DNA of 15,665 nucleotides from an uncultured Sphingomonadaceae bacterium (GCA_938003725.1 CALKXX010000023.1:1-15665), one strand, 5' to 3'. Positions 1 to 7,757 are shown, counted from the first letter of the stretch. Notes: generated by a model not told the origin, from the sequence alone. Translations and numbers: made by a program.

Positions 1-1
1 A

Positions 2-1456
2 AAAAGCTATTCCGATCCAGTATCCCTGTTCCAGCGTTATGGTGCGGAAGATCAACTTTCCGCGATGTATTCGCCGGAGGTACAGTTAAAATCCGGCGGT
101 TATCTAGTCATAAATCCAACCGAAGCCCTAGTTTCGATCGACATTAACTCTGGTCGGTCTACGCGAGAGCATGGCATTGAAGCGACAGCGGTCAAAACAA
201 ATTTGGAAGCCGCGCACGAAATTGCCCGTCAACTGCGCCTGCGCGATATGGCCGGACTGGTTGTCATTGATTTTATCGATATGGACCGTCACGGCAATGT
301 CCGCAAAGTTGAACGAGCCATGCGCGATGCATTGAAAAACGACCGTGCCCGCATTCAGGTCGGACGGATTTCCAGCTTTGGCCTGATGGAAATGAGTCGT
401 CAGCGCCTGCGTACCGGCGTTTTGGAAGCATCGACCAAAGTATGTCCACATTGTGAAGGCACCGGGCTGGTTCGGACCGCCTCATCTTCCGCTCTCTCGG
501 CACTGCGACTGATTGAAGAAGAGGCCGCAAAAGGCAAAGCCAGCCAAATTACTTTGACGGCAAGTCAAGAAGCGACGATTTACGTTCTCAACAGCAAGCG
601 TCACGAGATTGATGATATTGAGAAACGTTATGGCGTTGCTGTTCAGATCACCCCGGATGGCGAAACCGAGGGAGCTCGGATGGAAGTCAAGGGTTCAGGT
701 AGTCCGCCGAAAAACGTGCCGAAATTTGAACCTATTGTAGATGAGGAAGATGAGGATCCCGTCGTCGATGCCGCGGATCAGGATGAAGAAGATCGTCCAC
801 GTAAGCGTCGGCGGCGCCGTGGACGCAGGGGTCGTGGCGGCGACCGTGCAGAAACGAATGCAGACGGTGAAACAAGCGATCAGAAGGGCGCATCGCAAAG
901 CGATGACAGCGACGATGGTTCTAACAAACCGAAACCCCGCTCTAGAGGGGCGCGCAATCGGAAAAAAGATGATGACACCGTAGATGCATCATCCGAAACA
1001 ACCGAAACTAAGGATGAAACCCCTAAATCTGATGATAAACCAAAGCGAGCAAGTCGTGCCCGCAAGAAGGTAGAGGCGGATACAGAATCCACGAGCTCTG
1101 CAACAACAGAGGAAAAAGCAGAGGCCGAGGGAGACGAAAAGCCAAAACGTCGGCGCGCGCCTCGCAAAGCCAAAGCTGCTCCCGAAGATGCGAAAGCAAC
1201 GACGGACGAAGATGGCGAAGAAAAGCCGAAAAAAGCAAGACGCCCTCGCGCCAAAAAAGCAGAGACAAAAGAAACTGCTTCAACCGATGTGGAGGCAGCT
1301 CCTGCCAAAACGGCAACTAAGGCAAAGAAGGCTGAAACGGAAAAAGCGCCAACAAAAAAACCAGCTGCCAAAGACAAACCCGTCAAGACTGAAAAAGCAG
1401 ATAGCAAGCCGAGCGGTGATGCACGAAAGGGTTGGTGGCAGCGCACATTCGGATGA
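2..1456 (+). CDS. rne: Ribonuclease E/G, C-terminal part (5' truncated by window edge)
   Basis: Endoribonuclease of the RNA degradosome, which cuts AU-rich single-stranded RNA in mRNA decay and rRNA/tRNA maturation. The frame is open from base 2, and its first residues read like the RNase E stretch just before the conserved AMYSP segment, so the ATG at 65 is internal and the start lies outside the window. Visible: the DNase I-like catalytic part with SIDINSGRS (equivalents of E. coli D303 and N305) near fragment residue 47, VIDFIDMD near residue 90 (equivalent of D346), and the Zn-link motif CPHCEGTG near residue 148. After about residue 225 the protein is low-complexity: an acidic run, an Arg-rich block (RKRRRRRGRRGRGG, typical of RNA-binding patches), then about 170 residues rich in Lys, Ala, Glu and Asp. 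It ends in WWQRTFG, a short hydrophobic tip of the kind that often serves as a partner-binding microdomain (inference). The catalytic part is well conserved; the tail is expected to vary between species. Confidence 0.95.
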   Translation, partial: KSYSDPVSLFQRYGAEDQLSAMYSPEVQLKSGGYLVINPTEALVSIDINSGRSTREHGIEATAVKTNLEAAHEIARQLRLRDMAGLVVIDFIDMDRHGNVRKVERAMRDALKNDRARIQVGRISSFGLMEMSRQRLRTGVLEASTKVCPHCEGTGLVRTASSSALSALRLIEEEAAKGKASQITLTASQEATIYVLNSKRHEIDDIEKRYGVAVQITPDGETEGARMEVKGSGSPPKNVPKFEPIVDEEDEDPVVDAADQDEEDRPRKRRRRRGRRGRGGDRAETNADGETSDQKGASQSDDSDDGSNKPKPRSRGARNRKKDDDTVDASSETTETKDETPKSDDKPKRASRARKKVEADTESTSSATTEEKAEAEGDEKPKRRRAPRKAKAAPEDAKATTDEDGEEKPKKARRPRAKKAETKETASTDVEAAPAKTATKAKKAETEKAPTKKPAAKDKPVKTEKADSKPSGDARKGWWQRTFG

Positions 1457-1482
1457 TATTCTTGAATTTGGGTGATTTTTTA

Positions 1483-1515
1483 AGGGCCGTTAGATCTCTA
1501 GGTCCAACGGACCCT
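1483..1515 (+). terminator. Possible transcription terminator hairpin after rne
   Basis: The arms AGGGCCGTT and AACGGACCCT can pair as 9 base pairs with one bulged A, around a 14-base loop, starting 27 bases after the rne stop. The following bases (ATTTC) are only a weak U-tract, so it may instead be a 3'-end stabilising hairpin. Confidence 0.35.
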
Positions 1516-1576
1516 ATTTCATCGCAGGTTCAGAATATATCTGGCATTTGGTCGTGAAATTCTTTTGAGGATATTC

Positions 1577-2980
1577 ATGCTCCCATCCCTCACTTCCTCG
1601 CGTATGGACGATCTAAAACTCGCTGCCCGAAATCTCACACGATACATTGTCGCATTTTTTGCGATCATTGCCATCGCCGTACAGCCTGTCGCTGCACAGT
1701 CTATATTGCGAGATGCGGAAACCGAGGAATTGTTCCGCGATATGGTTGCGCCCCTCGTCGCTGTATCAGAGCTGGATGCCGACGAAGTGGAAGTCGTTTT
1801 GATAAACGACAATCAAATCAACGCTTTCGTGGCGGGTGGACAGCGGATGTTTTTCTATTCCGGCCTAATTGCGACAGCCGATACGGCAAATGAAGTTCAG
1901 GGTGTCATGGCACATGAGCTGGGTCATATCACCGGCGGACATATCATACGCTTTAACGAGGGTTTGGAAGCCGCTACCGGGATTACCATATTGAGCCTGA
2001 TACTGGGTGCCGCCGCGATCGCGGCCGGTGCAGGCGAAGCGGGTGCCGGTATATTGGGCGCCGGGCAACAGGCAGCCATCGGCAGGTTTCTGGCATTCAG
2101 CCGCGTCCAAGAGCGTAGCGCCGATTCTGCCGGTGCACGATATCTGGCCGCCGCCGGTATAACCGGAAGAGGCTCAATCGACTTTTTCAAGAAGCTACAA
2201 AATTATGAATTCCGCCTGGGTATCCCGCAAGAGGATAGCTATGGCCGTACGCATCCGCTTTCCGGCGAACGCGTATCTTTGCTGCGCGATGTCTATCGAC
2301 AGGACCCGGCATGGGACACTCCGTCCGATCCCGAGATCGAGGCGCGCTTTCAACGGGTCAAGGCAAAACTGCTGGGGTTTACTGCCGATCCGACAGAAAC
2401 ATTACGCAGATATCCGGAGACCAATCAAACGGTTCCTGGTCGCTATGCCCGGGCCTATGCGTGGCACAAGAGCGCCTATCCTGATCGCGCCCTTTATGAA
2501 GTGAATAATCTCTTGTCGAACGCGCCAGATGATCCGTATTTTCTGGAACTGCACGGTCAGATTCTATTAGAATCTGGGAAACCGAAAGAAGCCCTCAAAT
2601 CGTTGCGCAAAGCCGTCAACCTGACGAACAATCAACCACTAATTGCCAGCCTGTTCGGGCATGCGCTGATCGCTACCGAAGATCAGGCCTATTTCGACGA
2701 GGCAACCAAAGTTCTTAAGGCTGCGGTTACAAAAGACGTCGGCAACCCCTTTGCCTGGTACCAACTGGGCGTCGTCTATTCGCAGCAAGGGGATACTGCC
2801 CGCGCGCAGCTTGCCACAGCGGAAAGCGCATTGCTCCAACGCAACTATCCGGGCGCCATTCGCAGTTCGCAAATCGCGATGGCTGGGATTAAGGAAAACA
2901 CACCGGACTGGATTCGCGCACAGGATATTTCCTTAATCGCAAAAGCCGAATTTGAACGCAGTGACCGCCGGCGACGCTAA
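1577..2980 (+). CDS. Exported M48 family metalloprotease with C-terminal TPR-like repeats (BepA-like)
   Basis: Zn-dependent periplasmic protease, similar in layout and length (467 residues) to BepA/YfgC, which acts in quality control of outer-membrane protein and LPS-transporter assembly. I chose ATG 1577 because GAGGA (1567-1571) lies 5 bases upstream. A TTG at 1565 would overlap that Shine-Dalgarno site, and ATG 1604 is a weaker option. Residues about 20-40 form a signal peptide with a likely cut after VAA (before Q41). The HExxH site is MAHELGH (H113, E114, H117). The third Zn ligand is probably E179 in QERSADSAGARYL, the usual ExxxD-type second motif. A Gly/Ala-rich hydrophobic stretch (about 135-165) between them matches the helix that covers the active site in this family. 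Residues about 290-460 contain helical pairs such as GKPKEALKSLRKAVNL and NPFAWYQLGVVYSQQGD, which look like TPRs. The next gene is also an envelope thiol protein, 68 bases on, so the two may be co-transcribed. Confidence 0.88.
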   Translation: MLPSLTSSRMDDLKLAARNLTRYIVAFFAIIAIAVQPVAAQSILRDAETEELFRDMVAPLVAVSELDADEVEVVLINDNQINAFVAGGQRMFFYSGLIATADTANEVQGVMAHELGHITGGHIIRFNEGLEAATGITILSLILGAAAIAAGAGEAGAGILGAGQQAAIGRFLAFSRVQERSADSAGARYLAAAGITGRGSIDFFKKLQNYEFRLGIPQEDSYGRTHPLSGERVSLLRDVYRQDPAWDTPSDPEIEARFQRVKAKLLGFTADPTETLRRYPETNQTVPGRYARAYAWHKSAYPDRALYEVNNLLSNAPDDPYFLELHGQILLESGKPKEALKSLRKAVNLTNNQPLIASLFGHALIATEDQAYFDEATKVLKAAVTKDVGNPFAWYQLGVVYSQQGDTARAQLATAESALLQRNYPGAIRSSQIAMAGIKENTPDWIRAQDISLIAKAEFERSDRRRR

Positions 2981-3017
2981 CTTCTCTCGCGATAGCCACC
3001 GATATAGACAAATCTGA

Positions 3018-3034
3018 TTCCTTCGGACAAGGAG
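3018..3034 (+). promoter_or_regulatory. Hairpin that covers the Shine-Dalgarno of the DsbA-like gene
   Basis: TCCTT (3019-3023) can pair with AAGGA (3029-3033) around the loop CGGAC, with one further T-G wobble. The 3' arm is the first part of the strong AAGGAGGG ribosome binding site of the following gene. The stem is short, so it may only modulate initiation. Pairing is seen in the sequence; the regulatory role is inference. Confidence 0.3.
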
Positions 3035-3048
3035 GGAGCGAATAGAAA

Positions 3049-3843
3049 TTGGGCATTATGGAAAAAAACTCGAACGGAAAGTGGATGATTATGGCGGGTG
3101 GCACTTTGGCCATTGCGGCGGCTGCGGCTGTCTTTTTCATGCAGTCGGGCAGCACGGCGTCTGGTGAAGCCGCAACTCAGGCTGCGCAAGCTGCCGGAAT
3201 AGACGGCAAGGAACAGGCTGCTATCGAAGCAATTGTTCGGGACTATATTCTCAGCAACCCCGAAATCATTCCGGAAGCCGTTGAGATTTTACAGAACCGC
3301 CAGAAGGCGGGCGCGATTGATGAAATTCGCGCAGAGATCGAAGCGCCCTTTGCCAATGCCGCATTTGCAGGCAATCCCAATGGTGATGTGACCGTTGTGG
3401 AATATTCCGACTTTGCCTGCCCTTATTGCAAACAGACGACCGCAGATATCGACCGGATTTTGAAAGAAGACAAGAATATCAAGGTAGTTTTTCGCGAGCT
3501 TCCAATTTTGAGCGAGGCAAGCAACGATGCCGCTCTTATGGCGTTGGCCGCGGCAAAGCAGGGCAAATATTTCGCATTCCACAAGACCATGTTTGCAACT
3601 GGCCGCCCCTCTCCTTCCACCATCGAAAATGCAGCAAAAGAAGTCGGTATTGATTTGACGGAAGCCCGGCGTTTCATAAGTTCGTCCGAAGCACGACAGG
3701 AAATCCAAAACAATATCGAGATCGCCCGAAAACTGCAGTTCACCGGAACTCCGGCCTGGGTCGTTGGCAATCAATCTGAGGTGGGTGCTGTCGGATATGA
3801 CGGTCTGAAGCAAATGATCGCGAAGGCGCGCGGGTCAAAATAG
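3049..3843 (+). CDS. DsbA-family thiol:disulfide oxidoreductase, membrane-anchored or exported
   Basis: Periplasmic thioredoxin-fold protein that forms or rearranges disulfide bonds. Residues about 11-32 are a hydrophobic signal anchor or uncleaved signal sequence. Residues about 53-95 hold the helical segment IEAIVRDYILSNPEIIPEAVE, which in Com1/ScsC-like DsbA relatives precedes the thioredoxin domain and can mediate oligomerisation. The thioredoxin fold starts at about residue 112 (DVTVVEYSDFACPYC). The redox pair is C124-P-Y-C127, and the cis-proline loop is GTPAW (T234-P235). Start choice is uncertain: TTG 3049 lies 12 bases after the GGAGGG site (3031-3036), while the ATG at 3058 is 21 bases away; an in-frame stop at 3043 excludes anything earlier. 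The preceding gene is the M48 protease, so both serve envelope protein folding. No DsbB-like partner is seen here. Confidence 0.9.
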   Translation: MGIMEKNSNGKWMIMAGGTLAIAAAAAVFFMQSGSTASGEAATQAAQAAGIDGKEQAAIEAIVRDYILSNPEIIPEAVEILQNRQKAGAIDEIRAEIEAPFANAAFAGNPNGDVTVVEYSDFACPYCKQTTADIDRILKEDKNIKVVFRELPILSEASNDAALMALAAAKQGKYFAFHKTMFATGRPSPSTIENAAKEVGIDLTEARRFISSSEARQEIQNNIEIARKLQFTGTPAWVVGNQSEVGAVGYDGLKQMIAKARGSK

Positions 3844-3875
3844 GTTTCAAAACAAGGTCGGACGCCTAAAAAATG

Positions 3876-4544
3876 CTATGCTTCCTGGCCTTTAAATCCT
3901 TGCGCAACCACATACCATTCGGATGATCCCTTACGGCTTGCAGGCGGTTTTGCATGTTTGACCGTCCTGAAGTGCTTTTTGAGCAACGTCAAAAGGTCTT
4001 TGTCGGTTCCCCCGGCCAAAACCTTTGCAACGAACGCTCCACCTTCCTGTAAATTTTCCACCGCGAAATATGCGCCCGCCTCTACCAATCCCATGGTACG
4101 TAAATGATCGGTTTGCTGATGGCCAACCGTATTCGCAGCCATATCCGAAAGTACTAGATCGGGCGCGTTCCCTAGCGCCTCTATCAATTTGTCCGGAGCG
4201 CTGTCGTCCATGAAATCCATCTCGAAAATCTCAACACCTTCAATGGGATCAACCGCCAGCAAGTCGATTCCAACTACTCCAGCTTTGGGTGCATATTTGC
4301 GTACAACCTGTGCCCATCCGCCGGGCGCGATACCCAGATCAACTACATGGCGTGCCTTGCGCACAAATTTGAAACGTTCGTCCAATTCCATCAATTTATA
4401 CGCCGCGCGCGAGCGATATCCATCCGCCTTGGCCTGCTTAACATAAGGATCGTTTAACTGACGCTCCAACCAACGGGTCGAACCGATTTTCCGGCCTTTG
4501 GCTGTCTTAACCCGCTGTTTATGTCCTGATCGACCTCTGCTCAT
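3876..4544 (-). CDS. rlmE: 23S rRNA (uridine-2552-2'-O)-methyltransferase RlmE (FtsJ/RrmJ)
   Basis: Uses S-adenosylmethionine to 2'-O-methylate U2552 in the A-loop of 23S rRNA, a late step of 50S subunit assembly in the cytoplasm. At 222 residues it has the usual length. The SAM-binding motif is DLGIAPGGWAQV (about 69-80). The K-D-K-E catalytic tetrad is complete: K50 (AAYKL), D134 (LSDMAANT), K174 (VAKVL) and E209 (SSEWYVV). The basic N-terminus (SRGRSGHKQRVKTAKGRK) fits rRNA contact. It lies 10 bases downstream of the Ppx/GppA gene on the same strand, a pairing often seen in alphaproteobacteria, so both are probably one transcription unit. It converges with the DsbA-like gene, with a 32-base gap. 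Confidence 0.95.
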   Translation of the reverse strand: MSRGRSGHKQRVKTAKGRKIGSTRWLERQLNDPYVKQAKADGYRSRAAYKLMELDERFKFVRKARHVVDLGIAPGGWAQVVRKYAPKAGVVGIDLLAVDPIEGVEIFEMDFMDDSAPDKLIEALGNAPDLVLSDMAANTVGHQQTDHLRTMGLVEAGAYFAVENLQEGGAFVAKVLAGGTDKDLLTLLKKHFRTVKHAKPPASRKGSSEWYVVAQGFKGQEA

Positions 4545-4554
4545 GATGCGCCAC

Positions 4555-5679
4555 TCATGTCCGGCGCTCGTTGGAAGAAATCAGCGATCGCAATATACCT
4601 TCACGAATCCCGCGGTCGGCGACGCCAACCCGGGAAGCTGGCCAAATATCTAGGATTGAATCCAATATCGCGCAACCGCCTACTACCAAATCGGCGCGCT
4701 CCTTTCCAATGCACGGAATGGCGGCGCGTTCACTCGGCGAGCAGGCCGCTAACATGGCGCTAATTTCGCGCATGGAGTCAGAGGGTACTATTAAACCGTC
4801 GATGACTTTGCGATCATAGTGCGGTAATTTCAAATGGAGGCTAGCAAGCGTCGTTACCGTTCCGCTGGTACCCAGCAAGCGATAGTCACATTCCGGGTCT
4901 TTGACCGTGCACGCGGGTAAACGACCGGCAAATTCGGAAAAACTCTCTGCTACACGGGCGCGCATATTCGCATAGGCCGCGGCCCTTGCACTGGGATCAT
5001 CGCCGTTAAATCTCTCACTTTCGGTTAGCGAGACCACACCCCACGGTGCGCTCAACCAGTCAATTATTTCCGGTGCGGGGCCCGATGTATCAACCAGCAC
5101 CAGTTCCGTAGAACCGCCGCCAATATCGAAAATCAGTGCCGGCCCCTCGCCCGGTTCCAGCAAAATATGGCATCCAAGAACAGCTAAACGTGCTTCTTCT
5201 TCCGCCGTGATCACGTCCAGAGCAATCCCGGTCTGTTGTCGGACACGTTCGATAAATTGATCACCATTGCTGGCGCGCCGACAAGCTTCAGTCGCCACTG
5301 ATCGCGCAAGGGCGACGTTGCGTCTTTTTAACTTGTCGGAACAGATCGATAGCGCAGCAACCGCCCGGTCCATCGCCCGATTGCTAATCCGGCCGGTTTC
5401 GACCAGTCCCTCGCCCAGTCGCACCACTCTAGAGAAAGCGTCTATAACGATAAAACCATCAGACGACGGTTTTGCGACCAATAATCGGCAATTATTGGTG
5501 CCGAGATCAATCGCCGCATAGGAACGCAGCTTCGGCCATCGTGGACCGCTTTTCTGGAAAGGATTCGCATTGCGAGTCCTGTTTTTCTGTGTCGCCGCAT
5601 GGTTCGGGCGGGATTTCCTGGCGGATGGCCCGCGGTCGCTTCGTTGCGGCGATGGGGATGCTTCATCCACCATAGCCAT
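4555..5679 (-). CDS. Ppx/GppA family phosphatase (exopolyphosphatase / pppGpp phosphatase)
   Basis: Hydrolyses terminal phosphates of polyphosphate and/or converts pppGpp to ppGpp; the two activities cannot be told apart by sequence here. The ASKHA fold is clear: phosphate-1 loop YAAIDLGTNNCRLLVA (54-69), catalytic Glu region ITAEEEARLA (157-166), phosphate-2 loop FDIGGGSTELVLV (184-196) and the GTSGTVTTLA segment (270-279). At 374 residues it is a short form with only the two core domains, as in many alphaproteobacteria, lacking the HD-like C-terminal domains of E. coli Ppx. Residues 1-52 are a basic, Ser/Pro/Arg/Asn-rich disordered extension. The start may be ATG 5679 or the in-frame ATG two codons later, and neither has a strong ribosome binding site. 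It is followed by rlmE. Confidence 0.9.
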   Translation of the reverse strand: MAMVDEASPSPQRSDRGPSARKSRPNHAATQKNRTRNANPFQKSGPRWPKLRSYAAIDLGTNNCRLLVAKPSSDGFIVIDAFSRVVRLGEGLVETGRISNRAMDRAVAALSICSDKLKRRNVALARSVATEACRRASNGDQFIERVRQQTGIALDVITAEEEARLAVLGCHILLEPGEGPALIFDIGGGSTELVLVDTSGPAPEIIDWLSAPWGVVSLTESERFNGDDPSARAAAYANMRARVAESFSEFAGRLPACTVKDPECDYRLLGTSGTVTTLASLHLKLPHYDRKVIDGLIVPSDSMREISAMLAACSPSERAAIPCIGKERADLVVGGCAILDSILDIWPASRVGVADRGIREGILRSLISSNERRT

Positions 5680-5801
5680 ATACTCTTATGTTTTCCGGAT
5701 CGGATAATACCGCCGGTACTTGCGATTACGAATAACTGCAGCATCGAATGAAGGCAAGGCCATATACCATTTCAAGTTTACCCCGGTCAGCCTTAAAACT
5801 C

Positions 5802-5830
5802 TTGACCCCCAAACATCCGCCGCTTACAGC
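5802..5830 (+). promoter_or_regulatory. Candidate sigma-70-type promoter of tRNA-Gln
   Basis: TTGACC at 5802-5807 and TACAGC at 5825-5830 are separated by 17 bases, placing transcription start a few bases before the tRNA at 5842. The -35 is near consensus; the -10 is weak. Confidence 0.45.
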
Positions 5831-5841
5831 CCCGCCACTGC

Positions 5842-5915
5842 TCCCCTGTCGTCTAATGGTAAGACTACGGACTCTGACTCCGTCAATTGAGGTTCGAATC
5901 CTCACGGGGGATCCA
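5842..5915 (+). tRNA. tRNA-Gln, anticodon CUG
   Basis: A complete cloverleaf can be folded. The acceptor arm TCCCCTG pairs with CGGGGGA (one T-G pair). The D arm is GTCT/AGAC, the anticodon stem ACGGA/TCCGT carries the loop CTCTGAC, and the T arm TGAGG/CCTCA carries the loop TTCGAAT. The anticodon at positions 34-36 is CTG, which reads CAG (Gln). The discriminator is T and CCA is encoded (5913-5915). In alphaproteobacteria this tRNA is usually charged by the Glu-tRNA(Gln) amidotransferase route; no gene for that lies here. Confidence 0.95.
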
Positions 5916-5976
5916 AAAACCTTCAGTTCGCTAAAGCGCGATACCAAATAATCCAGTTTTCTGGCATGGTTGCGAC

Positions 5977-6936
5977 ATGATCAGGGTTATTTGCGTCGCA
6001 ATTTCCATTTTTGCCGCCCTTGCCGGGGCGTTATTTTCGTTCCGGCTGATAATGCAGTGGGATGCGGGTATGAACCATCCGCGATCTGAGATTCATGCTG
6101 CAATGCTGGACGACAAAATCTATGTCGCCGGCGGCATTGGTCTTTTCCGGGTTCTGGACAGCTGTGAATATTACACCATCCCCACCAACAAATGGTCAAA
6201 TTGTGCACCTCTGCCCCGCCCCTTGCATCATGTTGCAATGGCTTCGGACAAAAGCCATATCTATGCATCTGGCGGCTATGTCGCCTTGCCATTTGAAAAA
6301 GATAAAAAAGCAGCTTTGTTCAGATATGACCCAGCAACAGATGCCTGGCAGGAAATGGCCAAGCTGCCGCATCCAATTGGACAGCATGCAATGGTGCACC
6401 GCGCCGGAAAGCTGTTGCTGATTGGCGGACAAAATGGTTTGGTCGAGCTTTCGGCATTCTGGTCTTATGATATTGCATCAAATCAGTGGTCCGAAATGCC
6501 CCCTATGCCGACCGCGCGCCATAGCCATGCGATAACAATGGCCAACGACAAGCTATATGTTACCGGCGGCCGCAGTGCTGCTCTTGGAAATGAAATACAT
6601 GTTGTGGAAGCCTATGATTTCGCGGCGGGAATCTGGGAAAGACTTTCGGATATGCCCGTTGGCCGCGCGGGCCATGGTGCGTTTGTTGGAACGGACACGC
6701 TTCACATATTTGGAGGAGAATCGTTAAGCGAGGGAAAATTGCTACCAAGCCATGATGTTCTGGACCTGCAAACCGGCCGCTGGTCAAAGGGCAGTCCAAT
6801 GGCCATGCCGCGCCACGGATTTGCGATTGGCGACAATCATTCCGGCGATTCTGTTCGTATCATCGGAGGCGGTGCACATCCCGGATTTCAAACGATCTAT
6901 TCCGTGACTGGGACCGTGCAAAATATCTCAAAATGA
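5977..6936 (+). CDS. Kelch-repeat beta-propeller protein with N-terminal signal anchor
   Basis: A 319-residue protein with a hydrophobic N-terminus (about residues 4-25, signal peptide or anchor), so the rest should lie in the periplasm. At least six kelch repeats follow at about 45-50 residue spacing. Each has an H- or R-containing strand, a double Gly (KIYVAGG, HIYASGG, KLLLIGG, KLYVTGG, TLHIFGG, SVRIIGG) and then the typical Y...W spacing (YDPATDAWQEM, YDIASNQWSEM, YDFAAGIWERL). Six blades predict a closed propeller. Bacterial exported kelch proteins include the sialic acid mutarotase NanM, but no sialic acid genes are present and no active-site residue could be assigned, so the function is unknown. 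The ATG has no strong ribosome binding site. It begins 61 bases after tRNA-Gln. Confidence 0.85.
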   Translation: MIRVICVAISIFAALAGALFSFRLIMQWDAGMNHPRSEIHAAMLDDKIYVAGGIGLFRVLDSCEYYTIPTNKWSNCAPLPRPLHHVAMASDKSHIYASGGYVALPFEKDKKAALFRYDPATDAWQEMAKLPHPIGQHAMVHRAGKLLLIGGQNGLVELSAFWSYDIASNQWSEMPPMPTARHSHAITMANDKLYVTGGRSAALGNEIHVVEAYDFAAGIWERLSDMPVGRAGHGAFVGTDTLHIFGGESLSEGKLLPSHDVLDLQTGRWSKGSPMAMPRHGFAIGDNHSGDSVRIIGGGAHPGFQTIYSVTGTVQNISK

Positions 6937-7045
6937 AAATGCTATGGGCCAATCCTTCTATGGCTCCAGACGAAACCATCTTTCCTACATGCAACCAAAT
7001 AGGTTAAATTCTCCATATCGCTCATATTGCCAGGAGAATTTCGCA

Positions 7046-7141
7046 ATGAACCTCAAACCATCATTTCGAAAAAACTACTCTCAAGTCCCTAGTAAAATTT
7101 GCGGGTTAGTTGCTCGTCCCGCGGTTATTTGCAGCGCCTAG
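7046..7141 (+). CDS. Doubtful 31-residue small ORF
   Basis: ATG 7046 is preceded by AGGAG with 9 bases of spacing, which is a good ribosome binding site in an otherwise gene-free stretch of 250 bases between the kelch and holin genes. The product is basic, has two Cys, and resembles nothing I know. It could be a small protein, a leader for the downstream holin-like gene, or chance. A GCGGG/CCCGC inverted repeat (7101-7122) lies inside it. Confidence 0.2.
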   Translation: MNLKPSFRKNYSQVPSKICGLVARPAVICSA

Positions 7142-7187
7142 CTCTCCTCGCAATACCCTTCCCTACATTTCAAGAAAGCTTCCTTAT

Positions 7188-7601
7188 ATGTCTCTACTCT
7201 CCACCCTCATCGGCCCTGTTTCCAAAATTATCGACAAGATCATTCCTGACAAGCAGGCCCGCGACCTGGCCAAGCTGGAATTGCTGAAATTAGAAGGATC
7301 ACAGGAATTGGACGAGATACGAGTTCAGATATCGGCTATTCTTGCAGAAGCGCAATCCGACGATCCCTGGACAAGCCGTGCGAGGCCAAGCTTCCTTTAC
7401 GTTATGTATCTGTTGTTATTGTGGTCAATTCCAATGGGTTTCATTGCGGCCATAAGGCCTCAGGCCGCACAAGATATCGCCTCTGGAATGAACGCCTATC
7501 TCGCAGGTATTCCAGAGCCTCTCTATGCACTTTTTGGAACCGGTTATCTCGGATATACCGTTGCGCGCCAATGGGGCAAAGTCAAAGGTGTGGAAAAATG
7601 A
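7188..7601 (+). CDS. GTA-type three-TM holin family protein
   Basis: A 137-residue protein starting MSLLSTLIGP. The N-terminal half is an amphipathic charged helix (DKQARDLAKLELLKLEGSQEL, then a QISAILAEAQS stretch), followed by DDPWTSRARPSFLYVMYLLL. The C-terminal half has two clear hydrophobic segments (about 70-92 and 110-128) and ends in a basic tail. The segment order and the DPWTSRARP motif match the GTA_holin_3TM family as I recall it, found in gene transfer agent and prophage lysis modules of alphaproteobacteria. Here no capsid, tail or peptidoglycan hydrolase gene is adjacent, so it may have another membrane role or be an orphan. The start has only a weak ribosome binding site (AAGAAAG); an upstream in-frame ATG at 7110 would add 26 residues that do not resemble the family. 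Confidence 0.8.
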   Translation: MSLLSTLIGPVSKIIDKIIPDKQARDLAKLELLKLEGSQELDEIRVQISAILAEAQSDDPWTSRARPSFLYVMYLLLLWSIPMGFIAAIRPQAAQDIASGMNAYLAGIPEPLYALFGTGYLGYTVARQWGKVKGVEK

Positions 7602-7629
7602 CGGCAGAATGACGGTAGAATGACGGCAT
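7597..7629 (+). repeat. Three tandem copies of an 11-bp repeat over the holin stop codon
   Basis: AATGACGGCAG, AATGACGGTAG and AATGACGGCAT follow one another directly. The first copy contains the TGA stop of the holin-like gene, and each copy carries ATGA. It may be a slippage product at the gene end. Confidence 0.8.
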
Positions 7630-7641
7630 TATTTCGAAATA
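7630..7641. repeat. 12-bp perfect palindrome TATTTCGAAATA
   Basis: A perfect palindrome directly after the 11-bp tandem repeat. It could bind a dimeric regulator or form part of a weak 3' end for the holin transcript. No function can be assigned. Confidence 0.3.
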
Positions 7642-7702
7642 GGATCGGCAAAGATACGGATAAGTTAATAGATCTTAATCAAATTATTCAAATTTTTCTG
7701 AT

Positions 7703-7716
7703 ATTTGGCCCCAAAT
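7703..7716. promoter_or_regulatory. Inverted repeat ATTTGG-CC-CCAAAT, possible operator
   Basis: A perfect 6-2-6 inverted repeat in the A/T-rich leader of the Cys-repeat lipoprotein gene, 13 bases upstream of its candidate -35 element and 77 bases before the start codon. The position fits an activator or repressor site. The regulator is unknown. Confidence 0.35.
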
Positions 7717-7729
7717 TGTTGAAATCCGC

Positions 7730-7757
7730 TTGCCATCCCTGTGGGTTTGCAGATAGA
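7730..7757 (+). promoter_or_regulatory. Candidate promoter of the Cys-repeat lipoprotein operon
   Basis: TTGCCA (7730-7735) and GATAGA (7752-7757) are separated by 16 bases, 36 bases before the start codon. Match to consensus is moderate. A 192-base gap separates the gene from the holin-like gene, which supports an independent promoter. Confidence 0.35.

Noticed and set aside
880..1446. Long minus-strand frame of 188 codons opposite the rne tail
   Set aside because: It is an Ala/Ser/Phe-rich mirror of the Lys/Glu/Ala-rich RNase E tail. The plus-strand frame continues a recognised gene.
5842..5915. tRNA-Gln as the attachment site of an integrated element
   Set aside because: I saw no copy of the tRNA 3' end in the following 4 kb, and no integrase or transposase gene in the window.
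7110..7187. Upstream in-frame ATG adding 26 residues to the holin-like protein
   Set aside because: The added residues do not fit the family N-terminus, which begins with the MSLLSTLIGP segment at 7188.
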